Source of the DNA: Myxococcales bacterium | Lineage (GTDB): Bacteria > Myxococcota_A > Bradymonadia > UBA7976 > UBA1532 | Direction of reading: 5' to 3' | Assembly (NCBI GenBank): GCA_020633555.1 | Contig: JACKDL010000005.1 | Coordinates: 1-64,000 of the forward strand | Length of the DNA stretch: 64,000 nt | In this document: positions 1 through 9,000 of the stretch, piece by piece | Layout: every line of letters begins with the position of its first letter | Numbering within the stretch: the stretch's first letter is position 1 | Translations under genes and position numbers: made by a program | Notes under the pieces: model-generated | Told to the model about the DNA's origin: nothing | Database searches by the model: none | The model's input: the letters and a program-made list of their open reading frames with translations, nothing else

Positions 1-594
1 CTGCTTGGACTTCTCGGCGTCGGCGTCTTCGTCGTCCTGCTTGGACTTCTCGGTGTCGGCGTCCTCGTCGTCCTGCTTGGACTTCTCGGCGTCGGCGTCT
101 TCGTCGTCCTGCTTGGACTTTTCGGCGTCGGCGTCTTCGTCGTCCTTCTTGGACTTCTCGGCGTCGGCGTCTTCGTCGTCCTGCTTGGACTTCTCGGCGT
201 CGGCGTCTTCGTCGTCCTGCTTGGACTTCTCGGCGTCGGGCGCCTCGAGACCGTCCTCGGCCTTCTCCTCGTCCTTGTCGGCCTCGCCCTCGGGGACCGC
301 GGGGCCGTCCTCGGCCTTCTCCTCGTCCTCGCCAGCCTCGCCCTCGGGGATCGCGGGGCCGTCCTCGGCCTTCTCCTCGTCCTTGTCGGCCTCGCCCTCG
401 GGGATCGCGGGGCCGTCCTCGGCCTTCTCCTCGTCCTCGCCAGCCTCGCCCTCGGGGACCTCGGGTGCGGCCTCGTCGCCGCCCTCGGCCGCCTCTTCCG
501 GCACCTCGGGTGCGGCCTCGTCGCCGCCCTCGGCCGCCTCATCGGGGGCCTCGGGTGCAGCCTCGTCGCCGCCCTCGGCGCCGCCGGCCTCCTT
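1..594 (-). repeat. Three consecutive tandem repeat arrays inside the giant helical protein gene
   Basis: Reading from the window start: six full copies of a 36-nt unit (1-216, with a decayed seventh to about 252), encoding the 12-residue unit DAEKSKQDDEDA. Then four copies of a 54-nt unit (about 253-468) encoding an 18-residue unit built on GPAIPEGEA and DEEKAED, where GED and DKD alternate. Then three copies of a 45-nt unit (about 460-594) encoding a 15-residue unit containing EGGDEAAPE. Copies of the 36-nt unit differ by one or two bases only. All units are multiples of three, so copy-number change keeps the frame. Confidence 0.9.
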
Positions 595-3500
595 GGCCGC
601 GTCGGGGTTGCGAGCCGCCTTGGCCTCTTCCAGGCCCTTCTTGGCGGTCTCGCCGGCCTCCTTCACGGCCTTCGGTGCGGCCTCGAGCTGGGCGGACATG
701 TCGCCGGCGGCCTCGTTGATGGCCTCCTGCATGCCGCCCGCGGCGTCGGCCATCTTGCCGGCCTCTTCCTGGGCAGCCTTCACGGCGTCGCCGGCCTTCT
801 CGGCCGCGGCGCTCTGGACGGCGCCCATGCCCTTCTGAGCCTGGGTGGCCACGTCGCCGAACTTCTGCGCGGCGGCCTTGGCCTCGTCCATCTGCTGGCG
901 GAAGTCGTCGGTGACGGCCAGGGCCGCGTCCACCGCGGGCTTCACCGCGCCGGCCGCCTTGACCTTCACCTCGTTCATGCCGTCGCTGAGCAGCCCCTGG
1001 GCCTGCTCCTGGACCTTCTTGACCCCGCCCTCGAGCTGGTCGCGCATGTGGCCGGCCTTGTTGGCCACCTCGCCCTTCAGCTCCTCGAGCTTGCCCTGCG
1101 CCTCCTCCTTGAGCTTGTGGACCTCGCCCTTGGCGGCGTCGACGCCGGCCTTCACGCCGGCCTCCATCTCGCCCACAGCCCCCTGGATGTCGCCCTTCAG
1201 CGCCCGCGCCAGGCCGTTCTTGACGTGCCCGAAGGCCACCTTGGTGACGGGGTTGTTCTCCAGCAGGGTCTGGATCTGGCTGACTGCGGGGCCCAGATCG
1301 CCGAAGCCCGTCTGCTGCACCTGGTCGGCGTAGCAGGTCAGCAGGTTGCCCAGGACCTCCTCGCCCATGGCCTGCAGGCGGGGCACGAACTCCGCCATCA
1401 GGTCGTTCAGCAGCTTCTCGGGGTCCAGCGACGGCTGGGCCATGTCCACCAGGGTCTGCACCGCCCCGCTGATCCGGCGCTCGATGTCGTTGAAGGCGCG
1501 CTGGGCCTCCTGGAGCTCGATCTTGTGCTCCTGGAGGACGGTGTTGACCATCGCTCGCCCGGCCTGCTTGAGCCGGTCGAGGGATTCGGTCTTCAGCGCC
1601 TCGTACTGCAGCCGGGCCTCGTCGGGCGGCAGCAGCTCCATGGCGATGCGGCGGGCCTCGGCCTCCAGGTACTCCACGGCGGCGTCGAACTCGCCCTTGG
1701 CGGCGGTGAAGACGTCGCCCTTGAGCTGCTCGAGGCACTTGGGCAGCCCCACGGTGGGGCCGTGCATGGCCGGCACGATCTCGCGCCGGAGCTGGTTGAT
1801 GACCTCGATGGGGTCGCCGGACTGCCCCCGCAGCTCGTCGATGCGGGCGATGCCGGCGTCGATGGCCGACTCGGCCTCGACCATCTTGGCCTGGCTGGCG
1901 TCCAGCTTCTTGCCGTAGCGGGCCCGGAGCTGGTTCATCCAGCGCTCGAGGTGCTTCTTGAGCTCCTCGACCAGCTTGTCCTTGATCTCGTTGAGGAGCT
2001 TCAGGCCGAGCTGCTTCGCCCGCTCGATCTCCTCCTCGATGAGGGTCTCGCAGCGCTCGATGAACGCCTTGATGTTGCCCTCGGCGGTGAGGATCAGGTC
2101 CTCGATGGCGGCGCGGCTGTTGCGGTAGAGCGCGGTGAAGCGCTCCTCGGCGTTGCGGGCCACCGAGTCCGCCATCTCGACGATGCCGTTCACCAGGCCC
2201 ATGACGTCGCCCTCGACGCTCGAGACCAACGTCTCGAACCGGGCCTTCGCGTCGCCGATGAGCTTCTCGATGCCGGCCTTGCTGTCCTCGAAGAAGGCGA
2301 CCCCGGAGTCCTTGAGCTCGGTGACCACGGTCTCGACCGAGGTCTTGCAGCTCTCGATGAAGCCCTTGCCCTTCTCGTTGACGAGCGAGTCGATCTCTTT
2401 GCCGATCGACTCGAACATCTCCTTGAATTCCTTGGCCTTCGCGACGATGTCCATCGCGATCTCGGGGCCGAGGGTGACGCAGAGCTTGATGATCTTGAGC
2501 GTGGTGGCCTTCGCCTGCACGACCAACTTCTTGGCCTGCATCTCGAGCATCGGCTTGTAGCGGGCGGCCTGCGCCTCGAAGTCCTGCACGATCTGCTCGG
2601 ACTTCTGCTTCAGCTCGGTCTCGATCTTCTCGACGGCCTCCGCCCCCTTCTGGCGGATGTCGGGGATGGTCGAGGTGTCCTCCTCGTAGCCGTTGGCCAC
2701 GAAGTCGTCCTCGGCCTCCGCGTAGGCCTCCTCGCCCTTGAGCTTGAGGTCCCGGGCCTGGCTGTCGGCCTCCCGGGTCATCTCGTCCTGGGTCTTGGAG
2801 AGCTGGAGGTTCAGCTTCTCGCCCATATCGGCGACGGCGTTGTCGGCGCCCTCGCGGGCGGCGGTGAAGCCCACCTCCACGGTCTCGCGGGTGCTGTCGA
2901 AGATCTCGGTGGTCTTGGTCCGGATCTTGTCGAGCGTGCCCTGGGCGAAGGCGCGGACCTTCTCGATCAGCCGGTTGGCCGAGTTCACGAGCAGGCTGCG
3001 GGCGTCCTGCAGCAGCTTGACCCCGTCGCCGATGAGCTGGTCGACGGTCTCGGTCACCAGGACGATGGCGTCGTCCAGGCGCTGCTTCAGATCAGCCATC
3101 AGCCCGTTGGCGAACTGAGTGGCCTCGTTCAGCGTCTCGTTGAAGGCGGTATCGACCTTGGTGATGACCCCGTTGATGGTCTTGGAGATCTTGCCGGGCA
3201 CCTGCTTGAGGGCGGCGAAGAACTCTTCGAAGGTCTGGTCGATGGCGGCCACGGCCTGCTCTTCGAGCTGGCTGACGGTGGTCCGGAGCTTGTCGATGGT
3301 CTGCGTGACGAGATCGGCGGTGATGCCCTTGAGCTCACCCACCAGGTGATCGATCTCGCCCTGGATGTCCTCGTAGCCCGGCTTGCCCTCGTAGATGGCG
3401 GTGAACTTGGACTTCACCAGTTCGAGGGCCTGGTCGAAAAGACCGGGCAATTCTTCGGAAAAACGGTCCACGTGGGCCATGAGCGCACTGAGCTGCTCAC

Positions 3501-3993
3501 GGGCGGCCGTCAGGAGCTGGTCCTTGACGCCGGTGACCTGGGCATCCAGCCCCTCGATCTGCGAGGTGGCCTGCTTCGACAAGGTCTCGATCTGGCCTTT
3601 GGCCTGTTCGATGACCGGATCCTTCATCTCCCGCAGCTTCGACTCGACAAGGTCGGGAATGCCCTCGACCTGGCTGAAGACGGTACGCACCGCATCGCGG
3701 GCGTTGGTCTTCAGAAACGGTCCGACCTGTCGAAGCTCGGTGTCGATGGTGGTGACGGCGATGTTGATGCCGTCGATGACGGTGTCCTTGGCCTTGTAGG
3801 CCACGTCCATGAAGCCATTGAGCTTCTCCTGGACGGTATCGATGACACCGTTGGTCTTTTCCTCGACCTGGACGAGGGCCATCGACGCCTCGGCGTGGGC
3901 TGCGCCCAATGCCTCATGCGCTTGACGACCCATTTTCGCCGGGATGGACTCCCGAGGCGCCTCGCCCTGGCCGGTGTCGGCTCCTGCTTGCAT
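1..3993 (-). CDS. Giant amphipathic-helix/coiled-coil protein with acidic repeat tail (3' end beyond window)
   Basis: The reading frame is open for 1331 codons and runs off the window start, so the C-terminus is missing. I chose the ATG at 3993 (MQAGADTGQG) because GGAAGGA lies just upstream; an internal ATG at 3933 is the alternative. After a short polar N-terminus the protein is almost wholly amphipathic helix, with repeated Glu/Lys/Asp and heptad-spaced Leu/Ile/Val, resembling apolipoprotein- or tape-measure-like coiled coils. From about residue 1134 it turns into Ala/Glu/Asp-rich low-complexity repeats. I see no signal peptide, membrane segment or catalytic motif. Function is unknown; a structural or scaffold role is inference. 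It is divergent from the lipoprotein at 4264. Confidence 0.85.
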   Translation of the reverse strand, partial: MQAGADTGQGEAPRESIPAKMGRQAHEALGAAHAEASMALVQVEEKTNGVIDTVQEKLNGFMDVAYKAKDTVIDGINIAVTTIDTELRQVGPFLKTNARDAVRTVFSQVEGIPDLVESKLREMKDPVIEQAKGQIETLSKQATSQIEGLDAQVTGVKDQLLTAAREQLSALMAHVDRFSEELPGLFDQALELVKSKFTAIYEGKPGYEDIQGEIDHLVGELKGITADLVTQTIDKLRTTVSQLEEQAVAAIDQTFEEFFAALKQVPGKISKTINGVITKVDTAFNETLNEATQFANGLMADLKQRLDDAIVLVTETVDQLIGDGVKLLQDARSLLVNSANRLIEKVRAFAQGTLDKIRTKTTEIFDSTRETVEVGFTAAREGADNAVADMGEKLNLQLSKTQDEMTREADSQARDLKLKGEEAYAEAEDDFVANGYEEDTSTIPDIRQKGAEAVEKIETELKQKSEQIVQDFEAQAARYKPMLEMQAKKLVVQAKATTLKIIKLCVTLGPEIAMDIVAKAKEFKEMFESIGKEIDSLVNEKGKGFIESCKTSVETVVTELKDSGVAFFEDSKAGIEKLIGDAKARFETLVSSVEGDVMGLVNGIVEMADSVARNAEERFTALYRNSRAAIEDLILTAEGNIKAFIERCETLIEEEIERAKQLGLKLLNEIKDKLVEELKKHLERWMNQLRARYGKKLDASQAKMVEAESAIDAGIARIDELRGQSGDPIEVINQLRREIVPAMHGPTVGLPKCLEQLKGDVFTAAKGEFDAAVEYLEAEARRIAMELLPPDEARLQYEALKTESLDRLKQAGRAMVNTVLQEHKIELQEAQRAFNDIERRISGAVQTLVDMAQPSLDPEKLLNDLMAEFVPRLQAMGEEVLGNLLTCYADQVQQTGFGDLGPAVSQIQTLLENNPVTKVAFGHVKNGLARALKGDIQGAVGEMEAGVKAGVDAAKGEVHKLKEEAQGKLEELKGEVANKAGHMRDQLEGGVKKVQEQAQGLLSDGMNEVKVKAAGAVKPAVDAALAVTDDFRQQMDEAKAAAQKFGDVATQAQKGMGAVQSAAAEKAGDAVKAAQEEAGKMADAAGGMQEAINEAAGDMSAQLEAAPKAVKEAGETAKKGLEEAKAARNPDAAKEAGGAEGGDEAAPEAPDEAAEGGDEAAPEVPEEAAEGGDEAAPEVPEGEAGEDEEKAEDGPAIPEGEADKDEEKAEDGPAIPEGEAGEDEEKAEDGPAVPEGEADKDEEKAEDGLEAPDAEKSKQDDEDADAEKSKQDDEDADAEKSKKDDEDADAEKSKQDDEDADAEKSKQDDEDADTEKSKQDDEDADAEKSKQ

Positions 3994-4031
3994 ACCGGTT
4001 CCTTCCACCCCCGTGATGGACGCACTGCAGC

Positions 4032-4051
4032 GGATCGACCATAGCCGATCC
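4032..4051. promoter_or_regulatory. Small inverted repeat in divergent intergenic region 3994-4263
   Basis: GGATCG and CGATCC are separated by 8 bases, about 40 bases upstream of the giant coiled-coil gene start and 210 upstream of the lipoprotein gene. It could be an operator, but there is no supporting repeat. Nothing else recognisable was seen in this 270-base gap. Confidence 0.2.
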
Positions 4052-4263
4052 ATTCGGCCGTGTCCCCTCGCTGTGGACCGGCCCGGAGGTCGACCCCCTC
4101 AACCCCGTGAACGGGCGCGGAAACCCTTTGCCGGCGACCCGTTGGATAAGGCGGTGGGGGGCGCCCCGGGGCCGGCCCGCGAGGTTGCCGAGGCGCCCCG
4201 ATTGGGGCAGGCTCACCCCCGGCGGCGCCCGCTTGAAGGGGGCGCTGGAGAGGGGGGCGCCGC

Positions 4264-5940
4264 GTGCGACGACACAGCCAATGGGTCTTGACCAGCCTGG
4301 CCCTGGGCGCGCTCCTGGGCGCGGGCTGCGGGAGTGAACCCGAGGTCCGGCAGGGGCCCGAGCCCATCGATCAGTTCTACTGCGGGATGACGCAGGGCGA
4401 CGGGGTCGATCTGAGGCGGGTCACAGAGCGCGCCATGCCCAGCATCTGGCGGGTGCTCGAGGACAACACCCAGCGCCGCTGCTGGAACGAGGCCCTGGTG
4501 GTCGCCGGCAACGTCGGCGGTCCCGAGGCCTACGTGCGCCTGGTGGGCTTCATCGAGGCCCGGGCGGCGTCCTTCGCGCTGTCGGAGGACATGGTCTACC
4601 TGCAGACGGCCTTCGTGGCCCTGGCCCAGGTGGCGGTGGGCCAGCGGACCGACCGCAGCAGCGCGCAGGCCGTGGATTTCCTGGTGGAGAGCTCCGATCC
4701 GACCACGTGGGAGAAGCGGGCCATCGACTGGGAGCTGGACGCGGTGATGAAGCGCGAGCTCATCCGCGTGCTGACTTCGGCGGCGGTGCGCGCCATGGCG
4801 GCGGTGGACGATCCCAAGGTCCACGAGCGGGTGAACCTGCTGGCGGTGGAGGCGGCGGACAGCAACGCCTACCGTTTCAAGTACCGCGACACGGATCCGG
4901 CCCCCGACATCGCGGGGCAGCTCATCAACCTGCACGTGCTGCCGCCCGGGCGCGTGGCCTACGCCATGCTCGACAGCCTGGCCCGCAGCCGCGGCGAGAG
5001 CGACCAGCTCAAGGTGGACGCCCAGGAAGCGATCAAGTCGGCGCTGGACGCCGACAAGTCCATCGATGAGGCCCGCCGCCGGGGCGCGAAGACCGACGCC
5101 GAGGCGGCGGATCGCAAGGCGCGCGAGGCCCGCGCGAAGGCGGACTCGGCCGAGGTGCGGCGGGTGGAGCTCGGGGCCCTGGCCAAGGACGTCGAGGCCC
5201 TGCGCCGCAAGGCCCTGGATGCCTACCAGAAGGAGCAGGCCTGGCTGGCTGCCCGGCGCGGGGAGCAGGCCTGGCTGAAGGCCATCGCCGACGCGAACGC
5301 CCTGGCGGATGTGCGGCTCAACGGCCTGCACGGGCAGCTTCGCAGCTTGAAGGACCTGCTGGACGACTCCACGTCCAAGCAGGCCATCCAGGCGGTGGAG
5401 GAGGTGATCTTCCCCGAGGGCCCGCTGCCCGTCATCGACAGCGACTTCCCCGAGCAGGTGAAGTTCGTGCTGGCCGCCTGCAAGGCGCTGGAGACGCGCT
5501 TCGCCGCCGATCTGAAGCGGCTGAAGCTGGTGAGCCACGTGCAGGTGACCCGCGAGGCCCACGAGGCGCTGGACAAGGCCCTGCGCTCGGGTATCGGCGG
5601 GCAGGGCTTCGAGGAGGTGCTGCGGGCCCGCGCCCGGCTGCAGATCAGCCTGCGCGTGCTGGTGGCGAAGATCATCGCGGAGTACCCCGGCTACACGAAG
5701 GGGGATCGCGAGACCCGCGACATCATCCTGGAGCCGATCCTGAACCAGAACGAGCAGGTCACCGGCTTCATGAGCCGCCGGGTGCAGGTGCGCGACGTGG
5801 ATCCCGAGAGCGGGCAGGAGCTGGACCCCCTGGAAGAGGGGGGGGCCATCGACAAGAGCAAGACGCCCGGCATCGGCGATCCCGAGCTGCTCCGCCGCAA
5901 GATCCGCCAGCACATGCGCGACGAGGCCGACGACAAGTAG
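4264..5940 (+). CDS. Lipoprotein with helical repeats and coiled coil, unknown function
   Basis: GTG start with a purine-rich GGAGAG sequence upstream. The 558-residue product begins with a lipoprotein signal: basic MRRH, a hydrophobic stretch, then lipobox LGAGC with Cys at about 22. Residues 50-240 are helical and look HEAT-like (for example the AMPSIWRVLED and GPEAYVRLVGF helices). Residues about 255-335 form a strongly charged Ala/Arg/Glu coiled coil. The rest is helical, with no catalytic motif I recognise. It lies upstream of the giant pentapeptide lipoprotein on the same strand (78 bases), so the two may be co-transcribed. Confidence 0.85.
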   Translation: MRRHSQWVLTSLALGALLGAGCGSEPEVRQGPEPIDQFYCGMTQGDGVDLRRVTERAMPSIWRVLEDNTQRRCWNEALVVAGNVGGPEAYVRLVGFIEARAASFALSEDMVYLQTAFVALAQVAVGQRTDRSSAQAVDFLVESSDPTTWEKRAIDWELDAVMKRELIRVLTSAAVRAMAAVDDPKVHERVNLLAVEAADSNAYRFKYRDTDPAPDIAGQLINLHVLPPGRVAYAMLDSLARSRGESDQLKVDAQEAIKSALDADKSIDEARRRGAKTDAEAADRKAREARAKADSAEVRRVELGALAKDVEALRRKALDAYQKEQAWLAARRGEQAWLKAIADANALADVRLNGLHGQLRSLKDLLDDSTSKQAIQAVEEVIFPEGPLPVIDSDFPEQVKFVLAACKALETRFAADLKRLKLVSHVQVTREAHEALDKALRSGIGGQGFEEVLRARARLQISLRVLVAKIIAEYPGYTKGDRETRDIILEPILNQNEQVTGFMSRRVQVRDVDPESGQELDPLEEGGAIDKSKTPGIGDPELLRRKIRQHMRDEADDK

Positions 5941-6018
5941 GCCCGCCGGCAGCCATCCCCGGTTTCTGTCATGCTGGGGCCGACAGTCAGGTCCCCATCA
6001 GTGATTGTGAGGTCGAGC

Positions 6019-9000
6019 ATGAGGTTCGAGCCGACACGCCCCCTTGGCCCGGTGTGGTTCGCCGCCCTGTTGCTGGGCGTCCTCTGGGTCCCGTCCGGGT
6101 GCGACGACGACAGCGGCGGGGGCGGCAAGGTCTCGGGCATCAACGGCCCGTGCAAGGCGGACTCGGACTGCGAGGCCGGCATCTGCGCCAACCCCATCGG
6201 CGGGCAGGGGCGGTGCAAGATCTCGTGCCGCACGCCCGGCGAGCCCTGCGCCGACGGCACGCTGTGCTTCGAGACGGTGACCATCGAGGGCGCCCCGGTG
6301 AACGTGTGCACCCTGTCGGGCTGCACCGATCGGGACTGTGGCCTGAACGAGTACTGCGACAAGGTGCGGCTGCGCTGCGCGTGCATCGACGGGTTCGTGC
6401 AGGCCGAGGGGCGCTGCCGGATCTGCGCCGATGAGAACCGCAACGCCGACTGCCAGGTGCCCTTGGGCGTGGGCGCCGGTGGGTGCGCCTGCGTGGATCT
6501 GCGCGGGCGGGACCTGTCGGGCAGCACGGTGTCGGCCGAGGACCTGAGCGGGGCGCTGTACGACGAGACCACCGCCTTCCCCGAGGGCTTCGATCCGACG
6601 GCCCAGGGCATGCTGGGCCCGGGCGCCGATCTGTCGGGGCAGAACCTGAGCGGGGCCGTGCTGCAGGGGGTGAACCTGTCGCAGGCGAACCTGCAGGGCG
6701 CCGATCTGAGCAACGCCGATCTGAACGGCGCCAACCTGGAGGGCGCCAACCTGAAGGGCGCCAACCTGACCGGCGCGGATCTGAGCAACGCCAACCTGGC
6801 GGACGCCGATCTGAGCGGGGCCGATCTGAGCAACGCGAACCTGTCGGGCACGAACTTGAGCGGCGCCAACCTGAACGGGGCCAACCTGGAGGGCGCCAAC
6901 ATCGGCGAGGCCGAGGGGGATCTGCCCGCCTGGGTGGAGGCCTCGGTGGACTCCGACGGACGGGTGCGCGCCGCCGTGCTGGCCGAGAAGGTCAAGGACG
7001 GCTTCGACCAGCTCCAGGGCGCCAACCTGGCCAACTCGGATCTGCGCGAGGCGGATCTGGCGGGCAAGGACATGCAGGAGGCCAACCTGCAGAACGCCAA
7101 CCTGGCGGGCGCCCAGATGGCGGGCACCAACCTGCAGGGCGCAAACCTGGAGGGGGCCCAGCTCAGCGGCGCGAAGCTGTACGATCCCGAGTCCGAGGCG
7201 GCCGCCAACCTGGCGGGGGCCAACCTGAGCCGCGCCAACCTGACCAACGCCGACATGCGCGAGGTGGATCTGACGGAGGCCCGGCTGGATCAGGCCTGGG
7301 CCAGCGACCGGCTGTGCGCCGTCAACCAGGTTGGCTGCAACACCGATCACCCGTGCGTGCAGGGGGCGTGCGGCGCCCCCGATCCGGCCATTCAGCTCAA
7401 GCTGGGCAACGCCAAGGCGCCCAACGCGCTGCTGCGCAGCGTCTCGTTCCCCAACGCGGCCATGAGTGATCTGGTGCTGGACGCGGCGGATCTGACGGGC
7501 GCCGATCTGAGCGGCGCGCTGATGGTCAACGCCTCGGCCAAGGAGGCGCGGCTGGATCGCGCCACGGTGGTGGGCACGGATCTGACGGGGGCGTCCATGG
7601 CCCGCGCCGATCTGCGGCGCACCACGTTCGGCGAAGGCACGGTGCTCGACGAGGCGGATCTGAGCGAGGCCCGGCTGAACGGCCGGGTGCTCACCGGCGT
7701 GAGCTTCGTGGCGGCCAACCTGGCAGGGGCCCAGCTCGTGGGCGCGAACCTGCGCGGGGCGCAGATGGATCGGGTGAGCCTGGGCGGCGCCGATCTGCGC
7801 GGCGCGGCCCTGGGCTGCTGCCGCGAGAACGCCGGCCGCTGCGGGGCCTGGTTCGTGCCCGAGGACTCGACGTGCCAGCCGGTGCGGCTGCCCGCGGGCG
7901 ATCTGTCCCGGGCCGATCTGCGGGCCAGCGGCCGCTACACCGATCTGGTGGACGTGGATCTGCGCAACCTGAGCGTGAGCGAGGCCAAGTTCACCGGGGC
8001 GCTGGTGGTGCGCACCGATCTGCGCGGCGCCAACGCCAGCCTGGCGAACTTCACGGGGGTGGATCTGACGACGGCGCGCCTGACCGGGGCCAACCTGAGC
8101 CAGGCCCGCCTGGTGGCGGCGAACCTGGCGGGTCAGTTCCTGGAGGGGGCGAACCTGCAGGGGGCCACGCTGACGCGGGCCCAGCTCACCGGAGCGCGGA
8201 TGGCGCAGGCGAACCTGAGCCGCGCGTGGATCGAGAGCGCCACCCTGGACGGGGTGAACCTGGACGGGGCGAACCTGGACTCGGCCACAGTGATCGGCAC
8301 CGTCGGCGTGTTGGCCAGCCCGGTGTCGATGGTGGAGGCCACGCTGACGAACGTGGTGTTCGACCGGGCCGACGTGAGCAGCGTGGATTACTGCCGGGCC
8401 AACTTCGAGGCGGCAGTGTTCATCAACGCGCGGCTGAACCGGACGATGCCCTGGGTCGAGGGTGGCATCGGCATGGATCAGTCATGGCGGCAGGCCAACC
8501 TGGAGGCCGCGCTGAAGGGCGCCACCCCGCCGAACGATCTGTCGTGCGCCCGGCTGGTGGAGGCGAACCTGTCGGGGGCGCAGCTTCGGCCCCGCACGTC
8601 CTTCGCCCGGGCGCTGCTGCGCAAGGTGGTGGGCGTGCGCAATGACATGGGGGCCGTGCTGACGGCCGAGGACGCCAGCTTCACCGGCGCCATCCTGGAG
8701 GAGTGCGACTTCACCGCGGCGGCCTTCGTGAGCGCCAACTTCACCGGGGCCCGGCTGGAGAAGACCATCTTCAGCGAGGGCAACCTGAGCGAGTCCGAGT
8801 TCACCAATGCCGAGATCAAGGGCAGCGCGTTCCTGAACACCCGCATGCGGCAGGTGAACCTGAACGGGCAGTCGCTGGTGGGCGTGGAGCTGGGCGGCGC
8901 CGATCTGACCGAGGCGGATCTGCGCAACGCCAACCTGTTCACGGCGGCCCTGCGCGGGGCCCGCCTGGTGAGCGCGCAGCTCGACGGGGCGAACGGGCAG

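Noticed and set aside
1..594. Possible CRISPR array
   Set aside because: Units are contiguous without spacers and encode an in-frame protein repeat.
1048..4044. A 998-codon plus-strand frame opposite the giant helical gene
   Set aside because: Composition is Leu/Asp/Gly/His-rich and mirrors the helical codons of the minus-strand gene; the minus frame has a Shine-Dalgarno and ordinary amphipathic helices.
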